From the NCBI RefSeq assembly GCF_002934455.1, contig NZ_PTIR01000011.1:124001-188000 (forward strand): a stretch of DNA of 64,000 nt, in the 5' to 3' direction. The notes under the pieces were generated by a model. The model worked only from the letters and a program-made list of their open reading frames with translations. It made no database searches and had not been told where the DNA came from. The stretch's first letter is position 1, and each line of letters starts with the position of its first letter. Both the position numbers and the translations under genes were made by a program. Source of the DNA: Trinickia symbiotica. GTDB lineage: Bacteria > Pseudomonadota > Gammaproteobacteria > Burkholderiales > Burkholderiaceae. Below are positions 1 through 8,959 of the stretch, piece after piece.

Positions 1-1265
1 CAGGACGCTCGAGTTTCATCATCGCTCGAGCGATGGTGCGCATGCGCCCCGCTGGCCGCGCTGGCCCCGCTCGACGCTGCCGCGCCGCGCGCGCCAGCGG
101 TACCAGCACCGGCGACGCGTATCTTGGCGCCGTCGCTCAATCGGTCCATGCCGTCGGTGACGACCCGCTCGCCTTGCGAAAGACCCGAGAAGATGGCCGT
201 GTACCGTCCGTCGGTCGGCCCTGTCGTCACTTTGTGCACGGAGACCGTATCGTCCGCATTGACGATATAGACATACGTGCCCGGCGCCCCGGTTTGAACG
301 GCCGGCGTGGGCACGAGCACGGCATTGTGCAAAGTATCGACCAGCAGCTTCACGTTGACGAACTCGTTCGGGTAGAGCTTTTCGTCGTTGTTCGCGAACA
401 TCGCGCGCAGCGTGACGGTACCCGTGCTCGTCGCCACCTGATTGCTGATGGCGTAGAGCGTGCCCGTCGCGATCTGCTTGTTGTCGTTGCTGCCATAGAC
501 GGTGACGGGCAGCTTCGCGCCTGACTGCATGCGCTCGAGCACCGAACCTAGCGAGTCCTGCGGCACCGTGAATTCGACCGTCGTCGGCTTCATTTGCGTC
601 ACGACGGCGACGCCCGTCGAGCTCGACGCCGTCACGTAGTTGCCTGGATCGACGAGACGCAGACCGACGCGCCCCGAGATCGGGGATGTGATTCGGCAAT
701 AGGCCAGATCGAGGTCGTATTGCGCGATGCTGGCCTTGTCGGCCTTCACGGCGGCCTCGTCTTGCTGGACCGTGAACTGCTCGTCGACGTAAGTCTGCTG
801 CGCGATCGATTTTCTGGCGTTGAGTTCCGCGTAGCGTGCAAGGTCGGAGCGCGCTTGTCCGAGCGCCGCCTGATCCTTCGCGAGCTGTGCCTCGGCCTGC
901 TGCTTGTCGATCTCGTACTGGCGCGGATCGATCTGCACGAGCAACTGCCCTTTTTCAACGTCCTGACCTTCCTTGTATGCGACGGACGTCAAATAGCCGC
1001 TCAATTGGGGCAGCACCGTCACGGTCGCGACCGGCGTGACTGTGCCGAGCTCGGCGAGCGTTTCGGGCATATCGCCGAGCGTCGCGGGCGCGACCGTGAC
1101 GACTTGTGCCGGCGTGCCCGTGCGCGCTGCGCCTCGATGCGTCACGTGATAGATGATGAGGGCGACGACGAGCGCGACGAGCAGCAGCACCGCGACCGTG
1201 CGCAAGCGACGCGAACGGTTGACCGGGTTCGAGACGGTTTGACCGACTTCGTTCAATTCCTGCAT
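1..1265 (-). CDS. mdtA: RND efflux periplasmic adaptor (MdtA-like), 3' end beyond window
   Basis: This is the 5' 1265 bases of a membrane fusion protein; no stop is reached before base 1. Such adaptors bridge an inner-membrane RND pump to an outer-membrane channel. The start is ATG at 1265. A transmembrane anchor lies near residues 23-40, followed by a biotinyl-lipoyl half (TVLPQLSGYLTSVAYKEGQ), a helical hairpin rich in Q, A and K, the second lipoyl half and beta-barrel regions with the family phrase ITSPISGRVGLRLVDPGNYV. The visible C-terminus is Ala/Ser/His-rich, as in many Burkholderia MdtA proteins. The pump genes (mdtBC type) would lie beyond the left edge. Family assignment is firm; the exact pump partner is inferred. 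Confidence 0.88.
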   Translation of the reverse strand, partial: MQELNEVGQTVSNPVNRSRRLRTVAVLLLVALVVALIIYHVTHRGAARTGTPAQVVTVAPATLGDMPETLAELGTVTPVATVTVLPQLSGYLTSVAYKEGQDVEKGQLLVQIDPRQYEIDKQQAEAQLAKDQAALGQARSDLARYAELNARKSIAQQTYVDEQFTVQQDEAAVKADKASIAQYDLDLAYCRITSPISGRVGLRLVDPGNYVTASSSTGVAVVTQMKPTTVEFTVPQDSLGSVLERMQSGAKLPVTVYGSNDNKQIATGTLYAISNQVATSTGTVTLRAMFANNDEKLYPNEFVNVKLLVDTLHNAVLVPTPAVQTGAPGTYVYIVNADDTVSVHKVTTGPTDGRYTAIFSGLSQGERVVTDGMDRLSDGAKIRVAGAGTAGARGAAASSGASAASGAHAHHRSSDDETRAS

Positions 1266-1539
1266 AGGGCGAGCCAAATAGTTGAGCGCCGCGACGGTTC
1301 GCCGTGGCAAGCGGAATGCAGGCTCGACTTTATCGAAAAGTCAGGAAGATGGCGGCAACGATCCGTTACGGCGCATTTCGTTCGTTAACATGAAGGCCGT
1401 TTGTAATACTGTGTGATGTGGCGCGCCGCTCGCGCACGTGGCTCAATCCGGCTTGCGGCGGCCTCCATATTTGCCAACCTGAATCGTCCGCAGACGCTCG
1501 GCCGCACATGCCGCGCTTGCCAAGACGTGAGCGACGTCT

Positions 1540-2745
1540 TCATGCCGATGCCAGCAATCGCGCGAGATGCGCCGCGGCTTCTTCGAGCCTATGAAGGTTG
1601 TGGGCCGCAAGCATCGTGTCCGCATATCGATGAAGTGCGCTCGCTCCGCGGGCGACTGGTGTGTATTCCTCGAAGCGCATCATCGGATTGAGCCATAGCA
1701 GACAGCGCGCACGGCGTTTGAGCCAGCTCAACTCGTCGTGCAGCGCCTCTGGGCTGCCCGTCTCCAGCCCGTCGGTGATGATCACCACGATGGTGCGCCC
1801 GCCGACGAACCGGTGCGCGTAGCGCCGCCGCAATTGGGCGAGCGAACCTCCGATACGCGTACCGCCCGCGAAGTCGTCGATCGCCGCATTCGCGCGCGTC
1901 AGCATCTCATCGACATCGCCGCACCCGAAACATCGCTTCAAATCGGTGATATGCGTGCCGAACGCAAACACATCGCGCCTGCCATCGAGCGGTATGGCCA
2001 TATGCAAGAATGCAAGCCACATCCGCGCGTAGCGCTCCATGGAACCGGAGACATCGACGAGGGCTAGCAATGGAAGCCGTTTCTGCCGACGCCTTGCTCT
2101 CGGTAGGCGAATCAGCTCACCGCCGGTACGCACGCCTTCGCGCAGCGCACGCGGCCAATCGATTGGGCTTGAGCTCGCGGAGCCGACTGTCGCCTGATGA
2201 CGTCTCGCCTTCGCGCTCGGAAGTGCCACGGCAATGCTGCGAGCCAGCCGCTGCACCTCGCGATACTCGAGCGCGTCGAGCGTACCGAAATCCGAAAACC
2301 TGAGCCGTTCCTTGTCGCTTGCGGTCAGCAGGCCGCTGAATCGAATGCGGTACTCCACGGCGGGCGCTATTTTCGCACGCGGCCATTGCGGGGCCGCGTC
2401 TCGGACCCGTCGGCGCTCCTGCGTTGCGGCCGAGCCTACCGCTTCCTGGAAGGCCTCTTGCGCAATGGGCTGACCGTGCGATGCGCCCGCATCGAACCAA
2501 GCGTCGAATAGCGCATGAAAAACGAACCGGTCCGCTTCGCGGCAAATCAACACGCATTCGAGCGTCGCACAAACGTCTTCGCGCGTATCGATGCCCACGA
2601 GCGAAACCGCCTCCAGGGCGAGAGCGATCTTCGATGAATCGGCACGAATGCCCGCCGTCCTCAGCGCGCGTGCGAACGCGAGAACGTGCCGCGAAAACGC
2701 GATGTGGGAGGACGCGCCCGGCTTCGAGACGCGTGCGTCGCTCAT
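1540..2745 (-). CDS. coxE: VWA-domain protein, CoxE-like
   Basis: A 401-residue protein of the CoxE/VWA family. The von Willebrand A domain in the C-terminal half carries a metal-site motif D231-V-S-G-S235. Proteins of this kind work with a MoxR-type AAA+ ATPase in maturation or metal insertion of molybdenum hydroxylases (CoxD/CoxE of Oligotropha; family knowledge). Its ATG overlaps the TGA of the upstream MoxR gene by four bases (ATGA at 2742-2745), so the two are probably translationally coupled. It is the last gene of the operon. A 274-bp gap separates it from mdtA, with no clear terminator seen. Confidence 0.85.
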   Translation of the reverse strand: MSDARVSKPGASSHIAFSRHVLAFARALRTAGIRADSSKIALALEAVSLVGIDTREDVCATLECVLICREADRFVFHALFDAWFDAGASHGQPIAQEAFQEAVGSAATQERRRVRDAAPQWPRAKIAPAVEYRIRFSGLLTASDKERLRFSDFGTLDALEYREVQRLARSIAVALPSAKARRHQATVGSASSSPIDWPRALREGVRTGGELIRLPRARRRQKRLPLLALVDVSGSMERYARMWLAFLHMAIPLDGRRDVFAFGTHITDLKRCFGCGDVDEMLTRANAAIDDFAGGTRIGGSLAQLRRRYAHRFVGGRTIVVIITDGLETGSPEALHDELSWLKRRARCLLWLNPMMRFEEYTPVARGASALHRYADTMLAAHNLHRLEEAAAHLARLLASA

Positions 2746-3722
2746 TGCTCGAATGCCGTGCTCGCTCGAAGAAGGCCTGCCGCGCGCTCGGGCGTCAACG
2801 CATCGAGGTCATCCGGGTCTTTGAAGAGCACGCCGGCCGTTTCAGCGACGATGTCCGGATCGAGTTCGGAGATGCCGAGCACGTTCAGCGCGCGAGCCCA
2901 CTCTACCGTTTCGGCGACGCCCGGGACGCGATGGAAATCCCCATCCGCTGCCCCTTCCCGCAAACGCCGGGCGAACGCGGCGATCTGCTCGCCGAGGGCT
3001 TGGCTCGTGTTGGGAACCTGTTCGAGGATGATCGACAGTTCACGCTGGGCGTCCGGGTGATCGAGCCATTGATAAAGACAGCGGCGCTTGACCGCTTCCC
3101 CGAGATCTCGCGTTCGATTGCCGGTGAGGATCGTGATCGGCGATACCTCCGCCCTGATGGTACCCAGCTCGGGAATCGTGACCTGATATTCGCCGAGATA
3201 TTCGAGCACAAAGGCTTCGAACGGCTCGTCGGCACGATCGATTTCATCGATGAGCAGGATGGCGCCAGGCGCCGGCGTCAGCAGCGCCTGCAACAGCGGG
3301 CACCGTAAAAGGTAACGTGTGTCATACACCGCCGATTCGCTCTCGCCCCCCTCGCCGGCCGCCTCCGCTGCGCGGATATGCAGCAACTGCGCGGCGTAGT
3401 TCCATTCGTAAACGGCTTGGCGCTGCTCGATCCCGTCATGACATTGCAGCCGAACCAGGCTGCGCCGCAGCATCTTCGCGAGTGCCTTGGCGAGCTCCGT
3501 CTTGCCCACACCGGGCTCGCCCTCGAGCAGCAGCGGGCGATTCATCCTCAGCGCCAAAAAAACCGCGGTAGCGAGTCGCCGAGTCGCATGGTAGCCGACA
3601 CTGCGGAGGCCATCGGCCACGCTGTCGATCGTAGGAAAAGTCGCGCCGATCGCCGCGTCGCAGCTTTCATCGGCCCCTTCTTGCGGATCGATGCGCATGT
3701 CTGGAGCCGGGGCTACGCACAT
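2742..3722 (-). CDS. coxD: MoxR-family AAA+ ATPase, CoxD-like
   Basis: A 326-residue MoxR ATPase. The Walker A motif is G68-E-P-G-V-G-K-T75 and Walker B is ILLIDEIDRAD, with a sensor region around ILTGNRTRDL. In aerobic CO dehydrogenase CoxD is needed to build the Cu-S-Mo active site; in other molybdenum hydroxylase operons the homologue is thought to act as a chaperone with the CoxE VWA protein. The start overlaps the end of the large-subunit gene by 10 bp; a later in-frame ATG at 3698 is possible. Function in maturation of the adjacent enzyme is inferred from operon position. Confidence 0.85.
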   Translation of the reverse strand: MCVAPAPDMRIDPQEGADESCDAAIGATFPTIDSVADGLRSVGYHATRRLATAVFLALRMNRPLLLEGEPGVGKTELAKALAKMLRRSLVRLQCHDGIEQRQAVYEWNYAAQLLHIRAAEAAGEGGESESAVYDTRYLLRCPLLQALLTPAPGAILLIDEIDRADEPFEAFVLEYLGEYQVTIPELGTIRAEVSPITILTGNRTRDLGEAVKRRCLYQWLDHPDAQRELSIILEQVPNTSQALGEQIAAFARRLREGAADGDFHRVPGVAETVEWARALNVLGISELDPDIVAETAGVLFKDPDDLDALTPERAAGLLRASTAFEQ

Positions 3723-6076
3723 TTGGGCTTAGCGAGGACGTTGTCAGACCATGTTTCGCGAATGTGCGGAAAGCTTGGCTGGGAACACTCTCCGAGCATT
3801 ATCTCGAGCACACGCGGCGGTGTCAGGGGCAATTCGTAAACGCTCTTGCCCGTGGCATTCGAAACCGCGCAAGCAATAGCGGCGGCCACATTCAGGATTG
3901 GAACTTCGCCGGCCCCCTTGACGCCCAACGGTCCGATCGAAGGCGCGCCTTCGTGGAGGTGGATGTCCACCGGGACGACATCCTGCGCAAGCGGGACACG
4001 GAATGTATCGAGCCCGTTCTGGCGAACACGCCCTTGGTCGTCGAGCGTGATCTCCTCATGAAGCGCATACCCAAGGCCTTGTACCACACCGCCCTGGATC
4101 TGGCCGGCGATCGCACGCGGATTGAGTGCCCGCCCAACATCCTGAACGACCGTGTACGAGAGTACTTCGACATGTCCGGTCTCGGCGTCCACCGCGATCT
4201 CGCAATCGTGAACGGCGAAGACGGGAATATCGATCGCATCGATGAAATGCCCCGCCGCGCAGCCGGGCATTGCCGCGACGCCCGGCCTGGTGAACGAGCC
4301 GGTGCCGGCTAACGGCCCAACGGTTTTGTGCGCGTGCTCCACCAGTTTAGAGAGGGTGACACCCGAACCGTTTGCGCCGACGATCTCGACTCGCCCGTTC
4401 CGAAGAACCAGGTCATCGGCACCCACCTCGAGCATCTCGGAGGCGATGTCGAGCAGCTTCTTGCGAACCTCGACGCTTGCCGCGAGGCTGGCAGCGCCGA
4501 GGGCGACTGTTTGCCGACCTCCTCCGATGCCGACATCGTATCCGGCCGCATCGGTATCAGCCGCGCGTACGACGACGTTTTCGGGCTTGATGCCGAGCGT
4601 ATGCGCGACGATCTGAGGAAGCGATTGCATCATCGATCCCGATCCGATCTCGACGCCCGATGTGACGAGCGTCGCGCTGCCGTCGGCATTGACGTTGACC
4701 GTCGCCGCCGAAGGGCCGACGAAGATGAACCATGTCCCGACCACCGTCGCGCGTCCGTAGAGACGGCCATCGGCCAGATGACGCTTCGAGCCCCGATCCT
4801 TGATGACGTTCGACATCTTGTCGAGCATAGGACCCAGGACATCGCCCTCGAAGACCTGCCCTGTCGATCCGAGATCGCCATTGCCGAGCACGTTGCGCCG
4901 GCGAAATTCGGAGCGGTCCATGCCGATCTCGGCGCAGATCTCGTCGGTGTGACGCTCGAGCGCAAAGGTGTTGTACACGCCGTTGCAGGCCCGGAACGCG
5001 CCGTTGGGCGGCGTGTTCGTATAGACGGCGCGCGTGGAGATCCGCACGGACCGGAGCCGATAATTTCCGCCGAGCGTGTGTGCGGTCATCGTCGTCAGGA
5101 AGATCTGCTCTCCGCCATACGCGCCGCAATCCATCAGCACGACCGCCTCCCGTCCAACGATCTCTCCTTCGCGCGTCACGGCAGACCGGATCCGTATCTC
5201 AGCGTTCTCGCGGCACAGGCAGATCTGCATCTCCTCTTGACGGCTGTTGACGATGCGCACAGGTCTTCCGGTCGCACGCGCAAGCAATGCCGCAAACGGC
5301 TCAAGCGCGCAGTCGAACTTGAGACCGAACGCTCCCCCCACGGGCGGCACTGTCACGCGAACCTGACTCGGCGGAACGCCCAGCACGCGCGCCGTCGTAT
5401 TGCGGATCGTCCACGGAACCTGCGTCGACGTTTCGATGTGGAAACGCCCGTCCTCGTAGCTTGCCAATACCGCGCGCGGCTCGAACGACAGATGGTTCTG
5501 GCGGCCCACACGGAACGTCGTGTCGACGATGCGAACGTCGGGACGCGCAAAAGCGGCCTCCGTATCGCCGCGAACGACGGTCGCTTCCCAGGCGATGTTG
5601 CCGGCGCGCTCGCTGCCCTCGAAAAGTACTTCGTAGTCCTTCCAATTCGGGTGGACAAGGGGCGCGTCATCGGCCAGCGCTTCTTCCATCGTCAGCACGG
5701 CGGGCAATGGCTCCCATCGCACGATAATGGCTTCGGCGGCGTCGCGCGCCTGCTCGAGCGTGTCCGCGGCGACCGCCGCAATCGGCTCTCCGACGAAGCG
5801 AATTTGGTCCGTGGCGAACAATTGCTCGTCGGCGATGCCAATGCCGTGACGGTTCGGCGCGTCCTCGCCGGTCACGATCGCGCGCACGCCTGGCATCGTG
5901 CGGGCGCGCGTCAGGTCGATGCCTGTGATACGCGCCGACGCGACTGTCGAGCGCAGTACGAAGCCATGCAGCATTCCGGGGCGTAACCGGTCGATCGTGT
6001 ACTGCGTGCGGCCCTGCAATTTGTCTCGGGCATCGCGCCTAGGGAGGTTCGACACCGCGGTTGTCGGGTCTGACAT
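3713..6076 (-). CDS. Molybdopterin-binding large subunit, xanthine-oxidase family (CoxL-like)
   Basis: A 787-residue catalytic subunit of a molybdenum hydroxylase. The molybdopterin-binding phrase VGGAFGLK lies at about residues 247-253, and the C-terminal GAGE motif with the expected catalytic glutamate is at 721-724. The active-site loop reads GAFRACN at 359-365. It is neither the AYXCSFR loop of form I CO dehydrogenase nor the AYRGAGR loop of form II, and it also departs from the GAYRGFG type of many xanthine dehydrogenases. The gene sits 12 bp after the small-subunit gene and overlaps coxD. A true CO dehydrogenase is unlikely; the substrate is probably an N-heterocycle or aldehyde, which is inference. 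Confidence 0.88.
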   Translation of the reverse strand: MSDPTTAVSNLPRRDARDKLQGRTQYTIDRLRPGMLHGFVLRSTVASARITGIDLTRARTMPGVRAIVTGEDAPNRHGIGIADEQLFATDQIRFVGEPIAAVAADTLEQARDAAEAIIVRWEPLPAVLTMEEALADDAPLVHPNWKDYEVLFEGSERAGNIAWEATVVRGDTEAAFARPDVRIVDTTFRVGRQNHLSFEPRAVLASYEDGRFHIETSTQVPWTIRNTTARVLGVPPSQVRVTVPPVGGAFGLKFDCALEPFAALLARATGRPVRIVNSRQEEMQICLCRENAEIRIRSAVTREGEIVGREAVVLMDCGAYGGEQIFLTTMTAHTLGGNYRLRSVRISTRAVYTNTPPNGAFRACNGVYNTFALERHTDEICAEIGMDRSEFRRRNVLGNGDLGSTGQVFEGDVLGPMLDKMSNVIKDRGSKRHLADGRLYGRATVVGTWFIFVGPSAATVNVNADGSATLVTSGVEIGSGSMMQSLPQIVAHTLGIKPENVVVRAADTDAAGYDVGIGGGRQTVALGAASLAASVEVRKKLLDIASEMLEVGADDLVLRNGRVEIVGANGSGVTLSKLVEHAHKTVGPLAGTGSFTRPGVAAMPGCAAGHFIDAIDIPVFAVHDCEIAVDAETGHVEVLSYTVVQDVGRALNPRAIAGQIQGGVVQGLGYALHEEITLDDQGRVRQNGLDTFRVPLAQDVVPVDIHLHEGAPSIGPLGVKGAGEVPILNVAAAIACAVSNATGKSVYELPLTPPRVLEIMLGECSQPSFPHIRETWSDNVLAKPKCA

Positions 6077-6088
6077 ATCGGAGATCCC

Positions 6089-6547
6089 CTATTTGGCCGC
6101 CGCGAGCGACACGGCTGCGTCGATGATGCGCTCGTAGCCTGTGCACCGGCATATGTTTCCACTCAACGCCGATCGAATCTCTTCGCGCGTGGCGCCAGGC
6201 AGGCGCGCCAACACGCCGGTGAGCGCCATCACCATGCCGGGAAAGCACATTCCGCACTGCACGGCATCATGTTCTTCGAGCGCCGCCTGCACCGCGGATA
6301 GCTGCCCGCCTGCGGCCAGCGATTCGACCGTCACGACTTCTCGCTCGCCGAGCGCGCCGATCGGCGTCAGACACGAGGCCGTCGGCTTGCCGTCGACGAG
6401 CACCGTGCATGCGCCGCAAAAGCCTTCCCGGCATACCGGCTTCACGCCGGTCAGATAAAGTTCGTCTCGCAGGACATCGATGAGCGGCGTAAGCGAGCCG
6501 CCGCGCGCCGTGCATGATTCGCCATTGACTTTCAAGCAAATCGCCAA
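6089..6547 (-). CDS. [2Fe-2S] small subunit of molybdenum hydroxylase (CoxS-like)
   Basis: A 152-residue two-cluster iron-sulfur subunit. The plant-ferredoxin-type cluster has C39, C44, C47 and C59; the helical C-terminal cluster has C98, C101, C133 and C135 (CGMCFPG and ICRCTGY). Length and layout are standard for the family. It passes electrons from the molybdenum centre to the flavin subunit. It lies 14 bp downstream of the medium-subunit gene and 12 bp upstream of the large-subunit gene, which fixes the order medium-small-large, as in cox operons. Confidence 0.92.
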   Translation of the reverse strand: MAICLKVNGESCTARGGSLTPLIDVLRDELYLTGVKPVCREGFCGACTVLVDGKPTASCLTPIGALGEREVVTVESLAAGGQLSAVQAALEEHDAVQCGMCFPGMVMALTGVLARLPGATREEIRSALSGNICRCTGYERIIDAAVSLAAAK

Positions 6548-6561
6548 TTTCTCCTCCCGCC

Positions 6562-7428
6562 TTAGGTCCGAAGTTGTGTCTGGATGTCGGCGACGGCGCG
6601 AGAAAGAAGCGTCGGCAGCACTTGCAGGCGGTACCAGCCCGGCGCTTCCGCACCCTCTCGGCCTTTGAAGACCTGAGCGTGGCGCGTGGCGAGCAGCTTC
6701 GAGTGCTGCGCATCCAACGGGCGTCCGACGAGTTCATTCTCCAACTCGAACCATCTCCGTGCTTTGTCTTCAACGGATCCAACCGCGACCATCGCGTTGC
6801 TCACCGATCCATTGGAAGCGACGTCCAGCGCGACGCTGACGATCGCAACGGGGTAATCTCCGGCCTTGCGCAATGGGAGCCTCGCATGCGCCGAACGATA
6901 CGCGCGCTTCGGTATCGAAACGCAGCGGACGATGGTGCCCGGCTCGAGCGACGCCCTCGTCTCGAGGAACGCTTCCATCGACATCCGTTTCGATCCGTTC
7001 TCGGATGCCAGTTCGACCTCGGCAGAAAGACTCATCAACGCTGGCACAAGATCGGCCGCGGCAAAATCGGTCGCGGACAGGTTGCCGCCGATCGTCGCGG
7101 CGCCGCGCACGGCGGGGTTCGCCGATTTGCCGGCCGCGTCGGTCAACGCCCGGAAGCCTGGTATGGCGGCGAACTGCAATACCAACTGATCATGAGTCAC
7201 GCAAGCGCCGATGCTGAACTCCCGGTCCGTGCTCCTGATGGCCCTGAGCTCGTCGATCGCGGCGAGCGATACATACGCCCTCTTGAGCGTTTCTCGACGA
7301 ATCGGCGCCCGCATAATCCACGTTGCACCGGCCAGGGGCGCGCCGCCGTCGCCATAGTCGCGCAAAGCAGCGACCGCTTCTTCGACCGTTCCGGCTAGAT
7401 GTAGGTGGGGGTCAAGCTTCGAGGCCAT
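6562..7428 (-). CDS. FAD-binding medium subunit of molybdenum hydroxylase (CoxM-like)
   Basis: A 288-residue FAD-binding subunit of the CoxM/CutM family. The two pyrophosphate-binding segments are visible: PLAGATW at about 31-37 and ATIGGN at 111-116. The open frame extends to 7635, but the start at 7428 is chosen because an AAAGGA ribosome site precedes that ATG by about ten bases and homology begins at the TVEEAV segment. It is the first gene of the cox-like operon, so the operon promoter should lie in 7429-7778, facing the AraC gene. Confidence 0.88.
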   Translation of the reverse strand: MASKLDPHLHLAGTVEEAVAALRDYGDGGAPLAGATWIMRAPIRRETLKRAYVSLAAIDELRAIRSTDREFSIGACVTHDQLVLQFAAIPGFRALTDAAGKSANPAVRGAATIGGNLSATDFAAADLVPALMSLSAEVELASENGSKRMSMEAFLETRASLEPGTIVRCVSIPKRAYRSAHARLPLRKAGDYPVAIVSVALDVASNGSVSNAMVAVGSVEDKARRWFELENELVGRPLDAQHSKLLATRHAQVFKGREGAEAPGWYRLQVLPTLLSRAVADIQTQLRT

Positions 7429-7778
7429 TCGGCTGTGTCCTTTCATCAACGTTCGCATTGCAAGACGAATCCGCAAATGGGCTCGATGGCCGAGTCCGAG
7501 ACCGCGGTATCCGAGAGTAAGAGTCGCAAATTCCAGCCACCAGATACATCCGAGCCCCCGCACTCGCGCACTGTGCGGCCATCGGGAGCAGCACACTAGT
7601 CGCGAGTTTTCGCTGGGCTTCGGTAAACGCTTCATTCGATTTCCAGCGCATACCCTTGTTGCTCAGGCTATTTCGGCGATGTAGAGTCAGGCCGCAGCTG
7701 CTTCATTGGCGCCAAGACATCACCTCTTGCTGCTCCGCAGACCTGCAGTGACCAGTCCGTCGTAAGGGGTACGCGAGC
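7429..7778. other. Divergent promoter region between cox-like operon and AraC gene
   Basis: This 350-bp gap separates the start of the medium-subunit gene from the start of the AraC-family gene. No convincing open frame or hairpin terminator was seen. By position it should hold both promoters and AraC binding sites, but no clear -35/-10 pair or direct repeat could be assigned by eye. Confidence 0.5.
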
Positions 7779-8759
7779 ATGCGGAATCAGACCGGCAAGC
7801 CAACGCCGATCGCACCGGTTGTCCGGCAGACTTGCACCTATGAAGTGCCGGCTTATCTACAGCGCGAGCGCACCGCTCACGAGTGGGCCGACATCATCGA
7901 GATCAATTACTTCCCGATGGACGTCAAGATCGGGCCGGATTTTCGCGGCGGATCGATCGAGCGAATCGATGCGGGCGGGATCCGCGCGTGCACGTTGTAC
8001 TGCGATCCGATGGTGACGCAGCGCCATCGCTCACATGCGAATGCGGAAGCCGATGAGTTCTACGTCATCGAGATGCCGCAACTGAGCCCGGTGCTGATCA
8101 CTCAGCGCGGCCGAGAGGCTTTCGTCGAACCGGGAAACTTCACGATCGTCAACGGTGCCGAGGCCTATCTGTTCGAGAATCCGGAGCACCTCTGCTTACG
8201 GACGCTGCGTATCCCGTGCCGATCGCTGCGCTCGAGGTTGCCTGGCGTCGATGACTGCGTCGCGACGCTCGCTTCCGCCAACCAGCCCTGTACGGCGCTC
8301 TTTCTCGATTTCGCCGCGTCCTACTTCAGGCATGCGCCTGCGTTGCCGGCGGAGATCAATGCGCGGATCGAGCAGCAATTGCTCGACCTGCTGATACTCG
8401 CGCTCACCGATGAAAGATCGAGCCCGAACGAGACGTCAGTCCGTAGCGGTCACAGGCTTCGCGCGATGAGATTCATCGAGCAACGGTTTTCCGATCCTGC
8501 ATTACAGCCCGCAGACGTGGCGAGCGCGATCGGCGTGTCGGAGCGGTATCTGCAGAAGATTTTCTCCGAGAATGGAGAAACGCTGACGGCAGTCATTCGA
8601 AGCCGGCGACTGACCGAAGCGAAACGGCTCCTCGCCAATAGAAGGCAAAACAGACTCAGCGTGACGCAAATCGCCATGATCGTCGGATTCTCCGATCCGG
8701 CTTATTTCAGCCGCGTCTTTCGACAGGACGCCGGCATGGCGCCCATCGACTACCAATAG
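7779..8759 (+). CDS. AraC-family transcriptional regulator
   Basis: A 326-residue regulator. The N-terminal half resembles the AraC-binding-like sensor domain, and the last 100 residues contain the two helix-turn-helix units, ending in the family signature around IAMIVGFSDPAYFSRVFRQDAGMAP. The ATG at 7779 follows an AAGGGG ribosome site. It is divergently placed to the molybdenum hydroxylase operon and is its most likely activator; that link is positional inference. The inducer is unknown. Confidence 0.85.
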   Translation: MRNQTGKPTPIAPVVRQTCTYEVPAYLQRERTAHEWADIIEINYFPMDVKIGPDFRGGSIERIDAGGIRACTLYCDPMVTQRHRSHANAEADEFYVIEMPQLSPVLITQRGREAFVEPGNFTIVNGAEAYLFENPEHLCLRTLRIPCRSLRSRLPGVDDCVATLASANQPCTALFLDFAASYFRHAPALPAEINARIEQQLLDLLILALTDERSSPNETSVRSGHRLRAMRFIEQRFSDPALQPADVASAIGVSERYLQKIFSENGETLTAVIRSRRLTEAKRLLANRRQNRLSVTQIAMIVGFSDPAYFSRVFRQDAGMAPIDYQ

Positions 8760-8787
8760 TCGGCGTTCAGCGGCCAAAGCCGCCCCT

Positions 8788-8803
8788 GTCCAAAAGTTTG
8801 GAC
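8788..8803. promoter_or_regulatory. Perfect inverted repeat upstream of the MocR gene
   Basis: The arms GTCCAAA and TTTGGAC flank a two-base centre. The site lies 28 bp after the AraC stop and 157 bp before the MocR start. It could be an operator of the MocR gene; the short stem with no T-run argues against a terminator. Confidence 0.3.
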
Positions 8804-8959
8804 GCTCACGGACAAGCCCGATTCTTTTCAGCTTCGTAAAGTAGCGGCATGGCGGCCATCGTCATGGAGACCAGGCGTGCGCCGTGCCTTCACGAGCGCT
8901 GCCCGTCAGACTCACAACTACAGCCAAGCTCAGTTGCAGCAAAGTAAAGGATCGGTACC

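Noticed and set aside
4328-5986. Long plus-strand open frame of 552 codons
   Set aside because: It lies entirely antisense to the molybdopterin subunit gene, has no recognisable domain and reflects high G+C codon bias.
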